This document shows, piece after piece, positions 32,141-42,900 of a stretch of 64,000 nucleotides of DNA. The notes under the pieces were generated by a model, which worked only from the letters and a program-made list of their open reading frames with translations, was not told the origin of the DNA and searched no databases. The stretch's first letter is position 1. Each line of letters opens with the position of its first letter. The position numbers and the translations under genes were made by a program. The DNA lies in assembly GCA_933228675.1 (NCBI GenBank), contig OW121743.1, positions 11,968,464-12,032,463 of the forward strand. Reading direction: 5' to 3'. This stretch comes from Stomorhina lunata (lineage: Eukaryota; Arthropoda; Insecta; Diptera; Rhiniidae).

Positions 32141-32568
32141 TATCCATTTCTGTGTTTTATCATTTTGAGTGTGTATTGATGAGTAGTTAAGTTTTTTGTT
32201 ATAAGTGAGTATTGTTGTATTCTCCCACTAAGTAAGTCTGAGTGGGTAAAAAGACAATGAGAATAACATATTTATTTTCCTATAGTTTTGCAAAATGGAT
32301 GGAATGAGTATTAGTGGTTATACAATAGATAACTTATAGGATGTCGTATGAAGTTTACTTATAGGATAAAATAAAAACTAAAAACGACATTGGATTAGTT
32401 TAATACTTTTTTTTTCAAAACTTTGTTGTTTTTGTAGGAGTTTTTTTCAAAAATCTTTCAAAAATTTCTTCTTTTTAAAGGAAATTTTTCAAAAATATCT
32501 TACTTTATATAGGAAATTTTTCAAAAATTTCTTATTTTAATACGAGGTTTTTCAAAAACTTCTTAACT
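32141..32568. other. AT-rich spacer grading into decayed satellite
   Basis: To about 32430 nothing is recognisable. From about 32440 irregular 'ataggaaatttttcaaaaatttct' units appear, a distant relative of the 29-bp satellite. Confidence 0.5.
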
Positions 32569-32569
32569 T

Positions 32570-32656
<87 letters not shown>
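32569..32656. repeat. (TA)n microsatellite
   Basis: About 85 bases of almost pure TA dinucleotide. Confidence 0.95.
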
Positions 32657-32660
<4 letters not shown>

Positions 32661-32880
32661 CCCCGACAACATTCCAATTGGAACAAGGGGTACTTCTCTC
32701 AGACAATGAGCTGCATCCGATTCTATTTTTGACTCATTGAAAGGGACCTACGTTTTAACGCCGGCTCCGAACGGCATATGCATTAGTTAGAGAAGTTTTT
32801 CATAGCCTAATACTCAATAACCAGTGGCTAGCTGAGTTATGAGGTGAACCGCCGCTTTTTGAAAATTAATTTTTTTCAAG

Positions 32881-32938
32881 TGGGTCTGACAGGGATTGAA
32901 CTTGGGACCTCTGGTATGCTAGGCGGATGACTAACCTG
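32881..32938 (-). other. tRNA-Ala(AGC)-like fragment
   Basis: On the minus strand, CGCCTAGCATACCAGAGG resembles a tRNA-Ala(AGC) anticodon arm, and AGTTCAATCCCTGT is B-box-like, followed by a GACCCA end. The D-arm is degenerate and the acceptor stem cannot be closed. It is a SINE or tRNA pseudogene piece, not a tRNA gene. Confidence 0.45.
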
Positions 32939-32940
32939 CT

Positions 32941-34108
32941 TTTTTTTTTTATTTTTTTTAGGAAATTTTTAAAAAATGTCTTATTTTCATATAAAATTAA
33001 AAAAAATATATATCTTAATTTTACAGGAAGTTTTTCAAAAATTTCTTATCCTCATAGAAAATTTTTGATTTTGTTTTTTTATTTTTATATGAAAGTTTTT
33101 AAATTTTTTTTATAGGAAATTCAATATTTCTTATTTGTATAGGAAATTATTCAAAAATTTCTTAATTTTGCCGAAAATTTTAATTTTTTTTTTATTTTTA
33201 TAGGAAGTTTTTAAAAAATTTCTTATTTTCATAGGAACTTTTTAAAAAATTCTTATTTTATAGGAAATTTTTAAAAAAAATTCTTATTTTTATAAAAAAA
33301 AATCGGAAAAATTCTTATTTTTACAGGGAATTTTTAAAAAAATTCTTATTTTTATAAAAAAAATTTCTTATCTGATAGAATTTTTTTTTTAATTTTAAAG
33401 AAAATTTTTCCTTAATTCTTATAGAAAATTTTTAAAAAATTTCTTGTTTTTGAAGGAAATTTTTAATTTTTTTTTATTTTTATAGGTAATTTTTAATTTT
33501 TTTTTCAATTTTTTAGGAAATTTTTAATTTTTTTTTATTTTTATAGGAAATTTTTAAAAAATTTCTTGTTTTTAAAAAATTTCTTATTATTATAGGATTT
33601 TAAAAACTTTCAATTCTTAAAAAATTTTACTCCGTCCCTTTACTTTACTAATTTTATATTCTTTTGACATTTATTTTCTTTTATTTCTATATTATTCATT
33701 TTTATAGTCAATTAAAATATATACACACAAACACTGAAAAATGTTAAAAATTTCTTATTTTTATAAAAAAAAATTCAAAAATTTTTTATTTGATAGAATT
33801 TTTTTTTAATCTCAAAGAAAATTTTTCCTTAATTTTTATAGGAAATTTTAAAAAATTTCTGGTTTTTGTATTAAATTTTTAATTTTCTTTTATTTTTAGA
33901 GGAAATTTTTAACTTTTTTTTTATAGGAAATTTTTAAAAAAATTTCTTATTATAGGATTTTTAAAAACTTTCAATTCTTAAAAAATTTTACTTTTACCCT
34001 TATTTCACTTATTTTATATTCTTTTGACAATTTTTTTCCTTTTATTTCTATATTATTCATTTTTATAGTCAATTAAAATATATACACACAAACACTGAAA
34101 AATGTTAG
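32941..34108. repeat. Decayed satellite-like array with a ~400-bp tandem duplication
   Basis: Units of 'tttataggaaatttttaaaaaatttctta' type with many T/A run-length changes. A larger segment is duplicated: 33354-33745 reappears as about 33764-34108. Shared landmarks are 'ctgatagaatttttt', 'cttttgacatttattttc' and 'aatatatacacacaaacactg'. Non-coding. Confidence 0.75.
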
Positions 34109-34344
34109 TATTTCAACATAGAAACATTATTGCTACGAAATTGTCTTTGCATTTACCACAAGTTATTCGAAATACTCATAAATACTTATAGTTATCTAAG
34201 TATTTTGGAACAAGAAACAGTTGTAAACAGATAAATTTATCTTTTTCAACTTATAAGCAAAAGTATCAGTTACTGACTTTGTGGGTAGAGTGGATGAGCA
34301 AAAACAAAAGCAGACAATATCGGTTACACTCATTCTCTCATTTA
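34109..34344. other. Unassigned spacer
   Basis: No supported feature. Confidence 0.5.
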
Positions 34345-34346
34345 TA

Positions 34347-35624
34347 ATGGGTGTTTTTTTTAGAGGTATAGAACTTCGAATTGAACTAAAACACAAGAAA
34401 ATCGTTTTAATGTCCATCAATTTGGCTTTATTGGAAGGATAATTTTATGCCATTAATGTTTAAATATGATTTCGGGCATGTGGCCGCCGCGGCTGGCTGG
34501 AATAAAGCCAATTCTACAGGTCCAATTTTCAACTACTTTTTCGAGCATATGGGGCCGAATGTTGGCTTCCAAGTCCCCTAACGTTTCTGGTTTGCTGGCG
34601 TAGACGAGCGACTTCACATATCCCCAAAGAAAATAATCCAGTGGTGTCAAATCGCACGATCTTGGTGGCTATTTGACAGGTCCATTCCGCGAAATTATGC
34701 GCTCATCGAATGTTTCCTTCAATAAATCAATTGTGACGTGCGCTGTGTGGCATGTAGCGTCGTCTTGTTGGAACCACAACTCATCCACATGCATGCCATC
34801 CAATTGGGGAACAAAATAGTCGGTTATCATGGCTCTATACCGGTCTCCATTTATGGTAACTGACTATCCAGCATTATTTCGGAAGAAGTGTGGCCCAATG
34901 ACTCCACCAGCCCATAGAGCACACCAAACAGTCAGTTTTTGTGGATGTAATGGCGTCTCAAGGGTCTCATGTGGATTCTCTTCATTCCAAATGCGGCAAT
35001 TTTGCTTGTTGACGTAGCCATTCAACGAAAAATGAGCCTCATCACTGAACAAAATTTTGCGATGAAAATCAGCATCGAGATCAATCTCATTTTCATACAC
35101 CAAAATCACGACGCATTGCATGGTCTCGCGGCTTTAATTCTTGCACAAGCTGGATCTTGTAAGGTCGCAAGCCAAGATCTTTGCGCAAAATCTTCCATAA
35201 AGTTGATGTGCAAAGCTCCAATTGCTGTGCACGGTGGCGAATCGATTCATTCGGGTCCTCTTCAACACTTTGCTCTACAGCGGCAATTGTTTCTTCGGTG
35301 CGCACTGTTCGACGTCGCTGCGGATGCGTATTATCACATAGAGTAAACGTAGTGCGAAAACGATCCATGGTTAACCGAATTAATTGCTCTGATGGACGAT
35401 TATGTCGACCATAAAATGGACGGAGCTTGCGGTAAACTTCGCGAACTGAACCATTATTTTCGAAATAAATTTGCACGATTTGCAAGCGTTGTTCTTTTGT
35501 CAACCTGTTCATGATGAAATGGCAAACCAAACTAAATATTAATCACTTGACAGCTGACAAAATGGCCGCCAGTTAAAAAAGTGATGCCAACTTAAAGTTC
35601 TATACCTCAATAAAAAACACCCGA
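34347..35624 (-). mobile_element. DD41D mariner copy M2, full length with TA duplication
   Basis: Ends are ATGGGTGTTTTTTTTAGAGG at 34347 and the complement of TCGGGTGTTTTTTATTGAGG at 35624. TA flanks both (34345-34346 and 35625-35626). Both termini continue with a shared GGTATAGAACTT block. The length of 1278 bp is close to M4's 1304 bp. Confidence 0.9.
34453..35530 (-). pseudogene. DD41D mariner transposase (M2), inactivated
   Basis: The N-terminal helix-turn-helix half is intact from 35530. A 5-bp deletion at about 35095 (loss of GGCCC after the codons for FGVW) shifts the frame. Two in-frame TAG codons follow, one replacing a Glu at about 34863 and one a Trp at 34669-34671 (WPPRS becomes stop-PPRS). 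A 21-bp in-frame deletion near 34560 removes seven residues between two NIR repeats, consistent with slippage between short direct repeats. The second aspartate block reads QQDDATCHTA (Gly to Asp). It is dead but still has usable ends. Confidence 0.88.
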
Positions 35625-35626
35625 TA

Positions 35627-37274
35627 CTACAAGTATTGAGTACTACTATGGTGTATTCGTTTTTGATGAACAATATTGTATACTCTTGCAGACGTTTACT
35701 TTTTACTTGTTTTTTAACTATCTTTTTACTTGATTTTCAAATACTCATTTATAAAATGTTTAAATTTATGGAAATTTTCTATAACTTTTTATTATTATTC
35801 GTAATATCGCGTATTAAATTTGCTTAACATTCATAACATATATAAGGTATTCAATTTAAAAAATAATAGCGTTCGTTATATTCAATTTTCGTTAAATCGG
35901 GATTCGTTATACCCGGCTTTGCCTGTATATGGTGATTTTAAATTTATTACATAACACCTTAACTACAAATTGTACAGGGTGCGCAAATACCATTTGTTAA
36001 AACCAACAGTCCACCCAACATAAGAAAAAAAAAAAAAAAAACGCAGCCCATTAGCATTAATAGTTTTCAAGAAATCGTAATTAATATAAGATCAAAAATT
36101 ACAATTTTTCTTTCATTTCTAAATTAACTAAAATTCCTTGTCTTTAGCAGCATGCCACGCCCACTACAGCGAATATTTTGACCAAATTTTTATTGGCCAC
36201 CTTAGTTTTGATATGTTTTCTTTCTGATGGTCTACAAATTTTCAAAATCTATTTCAACAAAAAATAGAGGTTTTGGCCAATGAAATTTGATTCTGAACAA
36301 CTGCACGGTGGTAAAAAGCGGCCAAAAATGATTTTTCTTAATTTTATAATTTTGATTAAATTTTGATGATAGCTTATAGCCAAAACTCTAAAGTATCCAA
36401 TTTAACTTTATCTTTGACTATCGATAACTGATTCGTTTTTTATACTAGCTCAAAGTCTATACTTTTTTGCCTACAATTTTAAAATTAAAAAATTTGATTT
36501 TTATATACTTTTAAATAAAAGCAGATATAATTTTTCCACTAAAGTTTTTGTTTTAAATTTGTATACACTTTTTAAATATTGTTATTAGTGAATCATTATG
36601 TGCAGTTTTCAGAAATTTCTGTGGTTTAGTTTTTTCGAAAATTGAAGTGAATTTGAGTTTAATAACTAGTGAAAATCATAAAAATCAAAATTTTGGAAGG
36701 CCATATCTAAGAAAAAGGAGCTAAAAGAGGTTACACATAAAGTGGATATTCTACTGTTAAGTACTAGAAGTATATATTTCGAATTTCAGCCGCATTCTCT
36801 TGCCGGCCTATTTACCAGAATCATTTTACTAACTTCATCTTTTTATATATTTTAAACATTTTTAATTACACCAGGGTGCAATTTAGTAAGAAAATGGTCC
36901 ATAAAATACTTGAAAATAATCTAAAGCAGTATTTATTAAATGATTAGATTAAAATTTGCTTTAGTTACCCCCCAAAAACCAATTTAGGATAACAAATTAT
37001 ATAATGAGTTCAAATAAGTAAACGACCTGTATAATGAAAATTTGGGCGTGGCGTTGAATTTTTCAGCCCACTTTGTTAGCCAACACGTTCTTGAGTTAAA
37101 TTTTTACAATAAGATTGAGAAAAATGGAACTATACTTTGTTTTTAAGGAAATTCTGTAAACAATACATATACACAGGTGGTGGCCACATTACAATGAACA
37201 AATAAAAATGCAGAAAGAACATGAAAATCACAGTCTTGAACAGTTTTTAATGAATTTTCAACATTTTATTGAAA
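35627..37274. other. Intergenic stretch without supported genes
   Basis: About 1.6 kb of AT-rich sequence. A short 'acagggtgcgcaaatacc' at about 35976 and 'acacaggtggtggccaca' at about 37169 could be decayed terminal repeats of Tc1-type elements, but no partner ends were found. Frames are short and unconserved. Confidence 0.5.
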
Positions 37275-37276
37275 TA

Positions 37277-38547
37277 AAGAGTGTTCTAAAAAAAATATGC
37301 ATTTACTATTTTAGACAAAATTTATCCATAGTGCAAGAAATAATTTATTTTTTGATCAAGTTAGTTTCTATAGATATGTCAGATACTATTATTTTAGAAA
37401 TTATTAATTTTCAATAGTTATTTCAATCAAAATGGACTGGGAAAAGAAGTTCGTGAAAATATAATTAAAACTTTTCAAAAAAAATCCGTCATGGACTTTT
37501 AAAAAAATAGCTAAAAATTTAAAAGTTGACCCTCGAACGGTTTCTAATGCCATCAGACGGTACAAGGAAAACCTAAGCATTGAAAGAAAACCTGGATCAG
37601 GGAGGAAAAAAGGTCCTACAGATATTGTTAAGGCAAAAGAAGTCGAGCGACTCTTTCGAAGAGCGCCTAACACTTCTTTAAGAAAAGCAGCTCGTACGGT
37701 GAATGAAAGCTTATGCTGGACTGAAGACATACAAAGTCCAAAAGGTTCCAGATCGCAATGCTATAAAGAACTTAGAAGCAAAAAAACGAGCGAAAAAATT
37801 GAAGTCTGATTTTATAAAAAAATACACCTGTTGTGTGATGGATGATGAAACATACGTACTGGCAGACTTTTCTCAACTTCCTGGTCAAGATTTTTATGTT
37901 GCTGATAAACGGGGCAATGTTCGGCAAGAGTTTCGCACAAAAAAACAAACTAAATTCCCTAAGAAGTTTCTCGTGTGGCAAGCTATTTGCAGTTGTGGCA
38001 AAAGAAGTAAAGTATTTGTGGCATCTGGCACAATAAACACAGATATTTATATAAAGGAGTGCCTACAAAAACGGTTGTTACCCTTTTTAAGAGAGCACAG
38101 AGTGACAACATTTTTTTGGCCCGATTTGGCATCATGCCATTATGGAAAAAAGGCACTTGAGTGGTACTCAAAAAATAATGTCATTTTTGTACCACGAGAG
38201 GCAAATCCACCTAAGTGTCCAGAACTTCGGCCTGTGGAAAGGTATTGGGCTCTGGTAAAAAAGGAATTAAAGAACACAAGAAAGATTTCCAAGAACATGT
38301 CCGATTTTAAGCGCAGATGGAACACATGCTCCAAAAAGGTATCAGAAGCAACTGTAAAATCTTTAATGGGAGGGTTTCCGAAAAAAGTCTATAATTTTGC
38401 AAAACCCGAGTACTAAGTAAATATTTTAATGCTAAATGATTTTGTATAATATGTTATTATATTTGCGTATTTTGTAGAGTTTTTATATTAAAAGGTTTGA
38501 TTTTTATTTAAGAAAATCCAACTACAAATTTTATTTAGAGCACTCTT
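37277..38547 (+). mobile_element. DD37E Tc1-like element (ITmD37E type), copy 1
   Basis: It starts AAGAGTGTTCTAAAAAAAAT and ends with the complement of AAGAGTGCTCTAAATAAAAT. TA flanks both (37275-37276 and 38548-38549). It is 1271 bp long. The second copy (42901-44197) lies about 4.4 kb away in opposite orientation. Confidence 0.9.
37432..38416 (+). pseudogene. DD37E transposase (copy 1), frameshifted
   Basis: The Met at 37432 is followed by a frame disruption in an A-rich run a few codons in. A net 26-bp deletion at about 37700 separates the helix-turn-helix half (RTVSNAIRRYKE, then GSGRKKGPTD) from the catalytic half. The catalytic half is open from 37703 (237 residues): CCVMDDETY (first Asp, D47 of this frame), FFWPDLASCHYG (D141) and CPELRPVERYW (E179). 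There are 37 residues between the last two, matching the DD37E group first described from mosquitoes. It is unable to make full-length enzyme. Confidence 0.88.
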
Positions 38548-38549
38548 TA

Positions 38550-39231
38550 TTGAGCTTTTTGTATGGTTTTTGATATAATAATAAATCTTGACTAATGTAC
38601 AAATTTTTTCAGAAATTGAAATATATCTCTCAAACTACTCATCCAAATTTTACAAATTATATATAATAAGGTAGACAAAAGGCCTGTACATAAATGAAAA
38701 TTATTGAATATTTTTCAAAATTATTAAACACATTTTATTAATGTATCTTACATGTCTCCTTTTATTTGGCCAACCACTTTTCTAACCCAAAATAAAATAT
38801 TAAAAAAAGTGTTTAAAATAACTAAGTATAGGTTTATTTAAACATATTTAATCATTAATATTTAAATCATTAGATAAAACAATGGAAAATTTCAGTATGA
38901 CTGAGAATAAACTTATTTAAAACAAAAAAAAAAAATGTGTATATCAATTTTGATTTTGTTGTATATACTAAAGAAAATAAAAACCCACACATATACATAA
39001 GAAAATAATAAAAAAAAATAAAATAAAGTTAAACAGAACAATTCTGTTGTGCTATTTACAAAATAAGCGGTTGGAACTGACTGCTGTGCTGCCACTAACT
39101 AACTGCCTTTACAGCACACAGCCCCCTCATACAAGTTCGTTTGCTTTTGCTTTTTTTTTTAATGGCACCTCAGTGCAACAACAACAACAACGAAAATATA
39201 GCTGCTGTTATAAGGTGAGCCGAAATACTTG
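38550..39231. other. Unassigned AT-rich spacer
   Basis: AT-rich, with a (CAA)n tract at about 39176-39192 just before mariner M3. No genes supported. Confidence 0.5.
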
Positions 39232-39694
39232 TATCGGGTGTTTTTTATTGAGGTATAGAACTTTAAGTTGGCATCACTTTTTTAACTGGCGGCCATTTTG
39301 TCAGCTGTCAAGTGATTAATATTTAGTTTGGTTTGGCATTTCATCATGAACAGGTTGACAAAAGAACAACGCTTGCAAATCGTGCAAATTTATTTCGAAA
39401 ATAATGGTTCAGTTCGCGAAGTTTACCGCAAGCACCGTCCATTTTATGGTCGACATAATCGTCCATCAGAGCAATTAATTCGGTTAACCATGGATCGTTT
39501 TCGCACTACGTTTACTCTATGTGATAATACGCATCCGCAGCGACGTCGAACAGTGCGCACCGAAGAAACAATTGCCGCTGTAGAGCAAAGTGTTGAAGAG
39601 GACCCGAATGAATCGATTCGCCACCGTGCACAGCAATTGGAGCTTTGTCCATCAACTTTATGGAAGATTTTGCGCAAAGATCTTGGCTTTAGAC

Positions 39695-40805
39695 CAGCGT
39701 TACGCAAACATTTATTTGCCTATAGATAGCGATAGGAAAAGAAATTCTGCTTGCGCAGCCCATTCTCTTGTTGAAACATGTATACTGTAAACAACAAATT
39801 GTTTCTCTCGCTCTTTTTGAGTTTTTTCACACAAATTATGATTAGCAGGAATGGATAACGTATTTACATATATTGTTTGTTAATGCATTTGCTAGTTAGT
39901 CTGTCAGTTCGGTAATTTGAAAATAAATAAAAACAAAAAAATTAATGTTGTATGTCGTTTATAGAATAGTAAACTATGTAATGATATTAAATATTAAACA
40001 TCAAATTGCTTAAGTTTGTTTCTTTTGTGTTAAACAACCGTTAATGTAACTGTTTATGTTGCTACAAAAGTCGTAAATGTGTGCATTATGTATCCTATGT
40101 TTAAAAGAAAAATGCATATACAGTGGCTAGGAAAAATATACTGCTATCAATGCAAAATTTTAAAAAGCATCTTTAAGTTTAGTACAGGGCATTTAACTCG
40201 GCTTCCAAACTTTTGTAGATCCATCATAATAATACAACGTGATTTAAGTATCGCTAGTGAAAATAATGTACGAAGCGACTTTCAAAATTTCACGTTGAAA
40301 GAAGTAGATTTTTCCTAGCCACTGTCAAATGAATAACACATCATTTTAGTATTACTATTTATTATTTAATTTTCATTGAATAATATCATAAAACATTATA
40401 AAATTAAAAATATAACTGTAAATAACAGCATTAAATACCCTTTCAGCACAACTACTGTTAACGATATTTTCCAAAATACCGTTACCGTTAAAATGATTTT
40501 ATCAATATTTTTTAAAATACCACTACAGATAAAACACATTTAGCACATTTACCGTTACCGATATTTTAAAAAAATACTGTTACGTTTACTGATAAATAAC
40601 CATTACCGACATTTTATTTTTAAAGGCAATCCCCAATGTCCCAAAATTATTTGATGAGGAAACCAAATAAATAAATTATTGTAAAATTTCATGGCATATA
40701 AAAAGAAAGACTGTATAGACTTTTCCAACTCTGTTCAGTTAAATGACGTTGTTTTGCTGCTTCCAATACATAGCAAATTTGTTTATGTAGTTGTGCGTAA
40801 CACTG
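39695..40805. mobile_element. Non-autonomous hAT element (1111 bp, 8-bp target duplication)
   Basis: The ends are CAGCGTTACGCA and the complement of CAGTGTTACGCA. The 8-bp target duplication CTTTAGAC lies at 39687-39694 and 40806-40813. A CAGNGTT terminus with an 8-bp duplication is diagnostic of the hAT superfamily. No transposase frame is present. It contains a nested 204-bp MITE (40121-40324). Confidence 0.9.
40121..40324. mobile_element. Tc1-type MITE nested in the hAT element
   Basis: It starts CAGTGGCTAGGAAAAAT after TA (40119-40120) and ends with the complement (ATTTTTCCTAGCCACTG), followed by TC, probably a mutated TA. CAGTG ends with a TA target fit Tc1-like elements. It is 204 bp and non-coding. 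Confidence 0.8.
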
Positions 40806-41657
40806 CTTTAGACCTTACAAGATCCAGCTTGTGCAAGAACTAAAGCCGCGAGACCATGCAATGCGTCGTGATTTTGGTGTATGGGCCGAAAATGAGATTA
40901 ATCTCGATGCTGATTTTCATCGCAAAATTTTGTTCAGTGATGAGGCTCATTTTTGGTTGAATGGCTACGTCAACAAGCAAAATTGCCGCATTTGGAGTGA
41001 AGAGAATCCACATGAGACCCTTGAGACGCCATTACATCCACAAAACTGACTGTTTGGTGTGCTATATGGGCTGGTGGAGTCATTGGGCCATACTTCTTCC
41101 GAAATAATGCTGGAGAGTCAGTTACCATAAATGGAGACCGGTATAGAGCCATGATAACCGACTATTTTGTTCCCCAATTGGATGGCATGAATGTGGATGA
41201 GTTGTGGTTCCAACAAGACGGCGCTACATGCCACACAGCGCACGTCACAATTGATTTATTGAAGGAAACATTCGATGAGCGCATAATTTCGCGGAATGGA
41301 CCTGTCAGTTGGCCACCAAGATCGTGCGATTTGACACCACTGGATTATTTTCTTTGGGGATATGTGAAGTCGCTCGTCTACGCCAACAAACCAGAAACGT
41401 TAGGGGACTTGGAAGCCAACATTCGTGGCGTTATTGCCAACATACGGCCCCATATGCTCGAAAAAGTAGTTGAAAATTGGACCTGTAGAATTGGCTTTAT
41501 TCGAGCCAGCCGCGGCGGCCACATGCCCGAAATCATATTTAAACATTAATGGCATAAAATTATCCTTCCAATAAAGCCAAATTGATGGACATTAAAACGA
41601 TTTTCTTGTGCTTCATTTCAATTCGAAGTTCTATACCTCTAAAAAAAACACCCATTA

Positions 41658-42898
41658 CAAACTAAATACAACACAAAAGCAAAACTATATACGAAATAAT
41701 CATAAATTTAACAATGAAGCCTAACGAACGAACAAACGAAGCGTTGCCTAATGTGATGTTTTTCTACTAAATCGTTTGTGTGCTAAAAAGCTTTCGGCTT
41801 AAAGCCGAGCCGAGCATTTAAACAGAAACGACAGCAGCAACAATAACTTTTGCAAAAATAAAATTTTAATCATTCTTTGAGACAGAAAAATAACCATGAA
41901 AACCAAATGACTCGTCAAGTACGATTAGACCTGTTGTAGTAGTAGTCTTTGTTGTTGTTGTTGTTTGTGTTGCTGCTGCTGATGATGATGATGATAATTA
42001 GTGTTGTCTGAGATGGTTCTCAGTCGTGTTATTCATCTTCGTGAATGTTTTGTTTATTCGGGTCTACTCCTCGTTGGGTTAATATCATTATTTCTTCACT
42101 GTCTTGTGTGGTTTTGTTGCTGTTAAAAGAATTTCAAAGAAAACACGACAACATTTTTATTTTTCGCGATCAGTGTAAAGCCAACAGAAATGCCAACTGC
42201 AAATAACCTTATAAAATCGAGGAAGATGATGAAAAAGAATAAAATTTGATTTTATTTTTTCAGTCGTTTACTCGTACTATCGTCTCGTTAATGTCGCCAT
42301 AGAAGTCGTTATAGCTTGTTGTTGCCTATTTTTGTTTTTTTTTTTTCGATGTCTTTGTTTGTATGTATGAGTCTTGAACATGTTCGTATGAACAAACGAA
42401 ACATTTATTTATTTGCTTATTTTTTTCATTTGCCTGTTCACGTTCTTTGCTCGTGTTATTTTGGATGAATAAGTCTATGAAAACCACAAAGTAAACGAAA
42501 TAAAATAAAATATAACACGTAACAATATTTATACTAAATAAAATTGAATGTTTTCCATTCATTTATTCAGCCTTTGCCTGCCTAAGCTTGCACAGAAGAG
42601 CGAGAAAACTGAAAGAAATTTCACAAATTTTCTTTCTAAGAAATCAATTAAAGAGAACGTAAATGAAAATGTGAAAAGAAAAGAAATGAAAACATTTTAA
42701 AGAAAGCTTTACAACTTGAATAAAGTAACTTTCACAAAAGATTTAAAATAGCGATAGGTATTTACTATTTAGATAAGTTTGTATATGCAAGAGGTATTTG
42801 AAAATTTAGTTGATTCATTTGTGGGAACATAATAAAAAAAAAAAAATTGCGTAGGTTGGTTGATTTGCAAAAACAATAGCTCTAAAAATTAAGTTAAT
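41658..42898. other. Intergenic stretch without supported genes
   Basis: Ordinary AT-rich sequence with a GTT/GCT/GAT trinucleotide tract (about 41950-41998). No transposon ends, inverted repeats or convincing frames; the 78-codon minus-strand frame at 42326 is low-complexity. Confidence 0.5.
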
Positions 42899-42900
42899 TA

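Larger units (their letters stand above)
39346..41549 (+). pseudogene. DD41D mariner transposase (M3), split and frameshifted
   Basis: The N-terminal part (from MNRLTKEQRL at 39346) is intact to about residue 115, where the hAT element interrupts it at 39687-39694. The frame resumes at about 40814 with YKIQ/LVQELKPRDHAMRRD and the first catalytic block. It then shifts at 41041-41046 through the same single-A loss as M1. The C-terminal part (41151-41549) is intact through WFQQDGATCHTA, SCDLTPLDYF and the terminal PEIIFKH. It is closely related to M1. Confidence 0.88.
39234..41655 (+). mobile_element. DD41D mariner copy M3, interrupted by a hAT element
   Basis: It has both ends (TCGGGTGTTTTTTATTGAGG at 39234; complement of ATGGGTG at 41655) and TA on each side (39232-39233 and 41656-41657). 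Removing the 1111-bp hAT insertion and one 8-bp duplication leaves about 1303 bp, the size of M4. Confidence 0.92.

Noticed and set aside
32881..32938. tRNA-Ala gene
   Set aside because: Only the anticodon and T-arm region resembles tRNA; the D-arm and acceptor stem do not fold.
35976..37190. A Tc1-type MITE between short CAGGGTG/CAGGTGGTGGCCAC words
   Set aside because: The candidate ends do not form an inverted repeat with each other and no TA duplication pairs them.
42326..42562. 78-codon minus-strand frame
   Set aside because: Low-complexity, lysine-rich, with no motif and no neighbouring exon; consistent with chance in AT-rich DNA.
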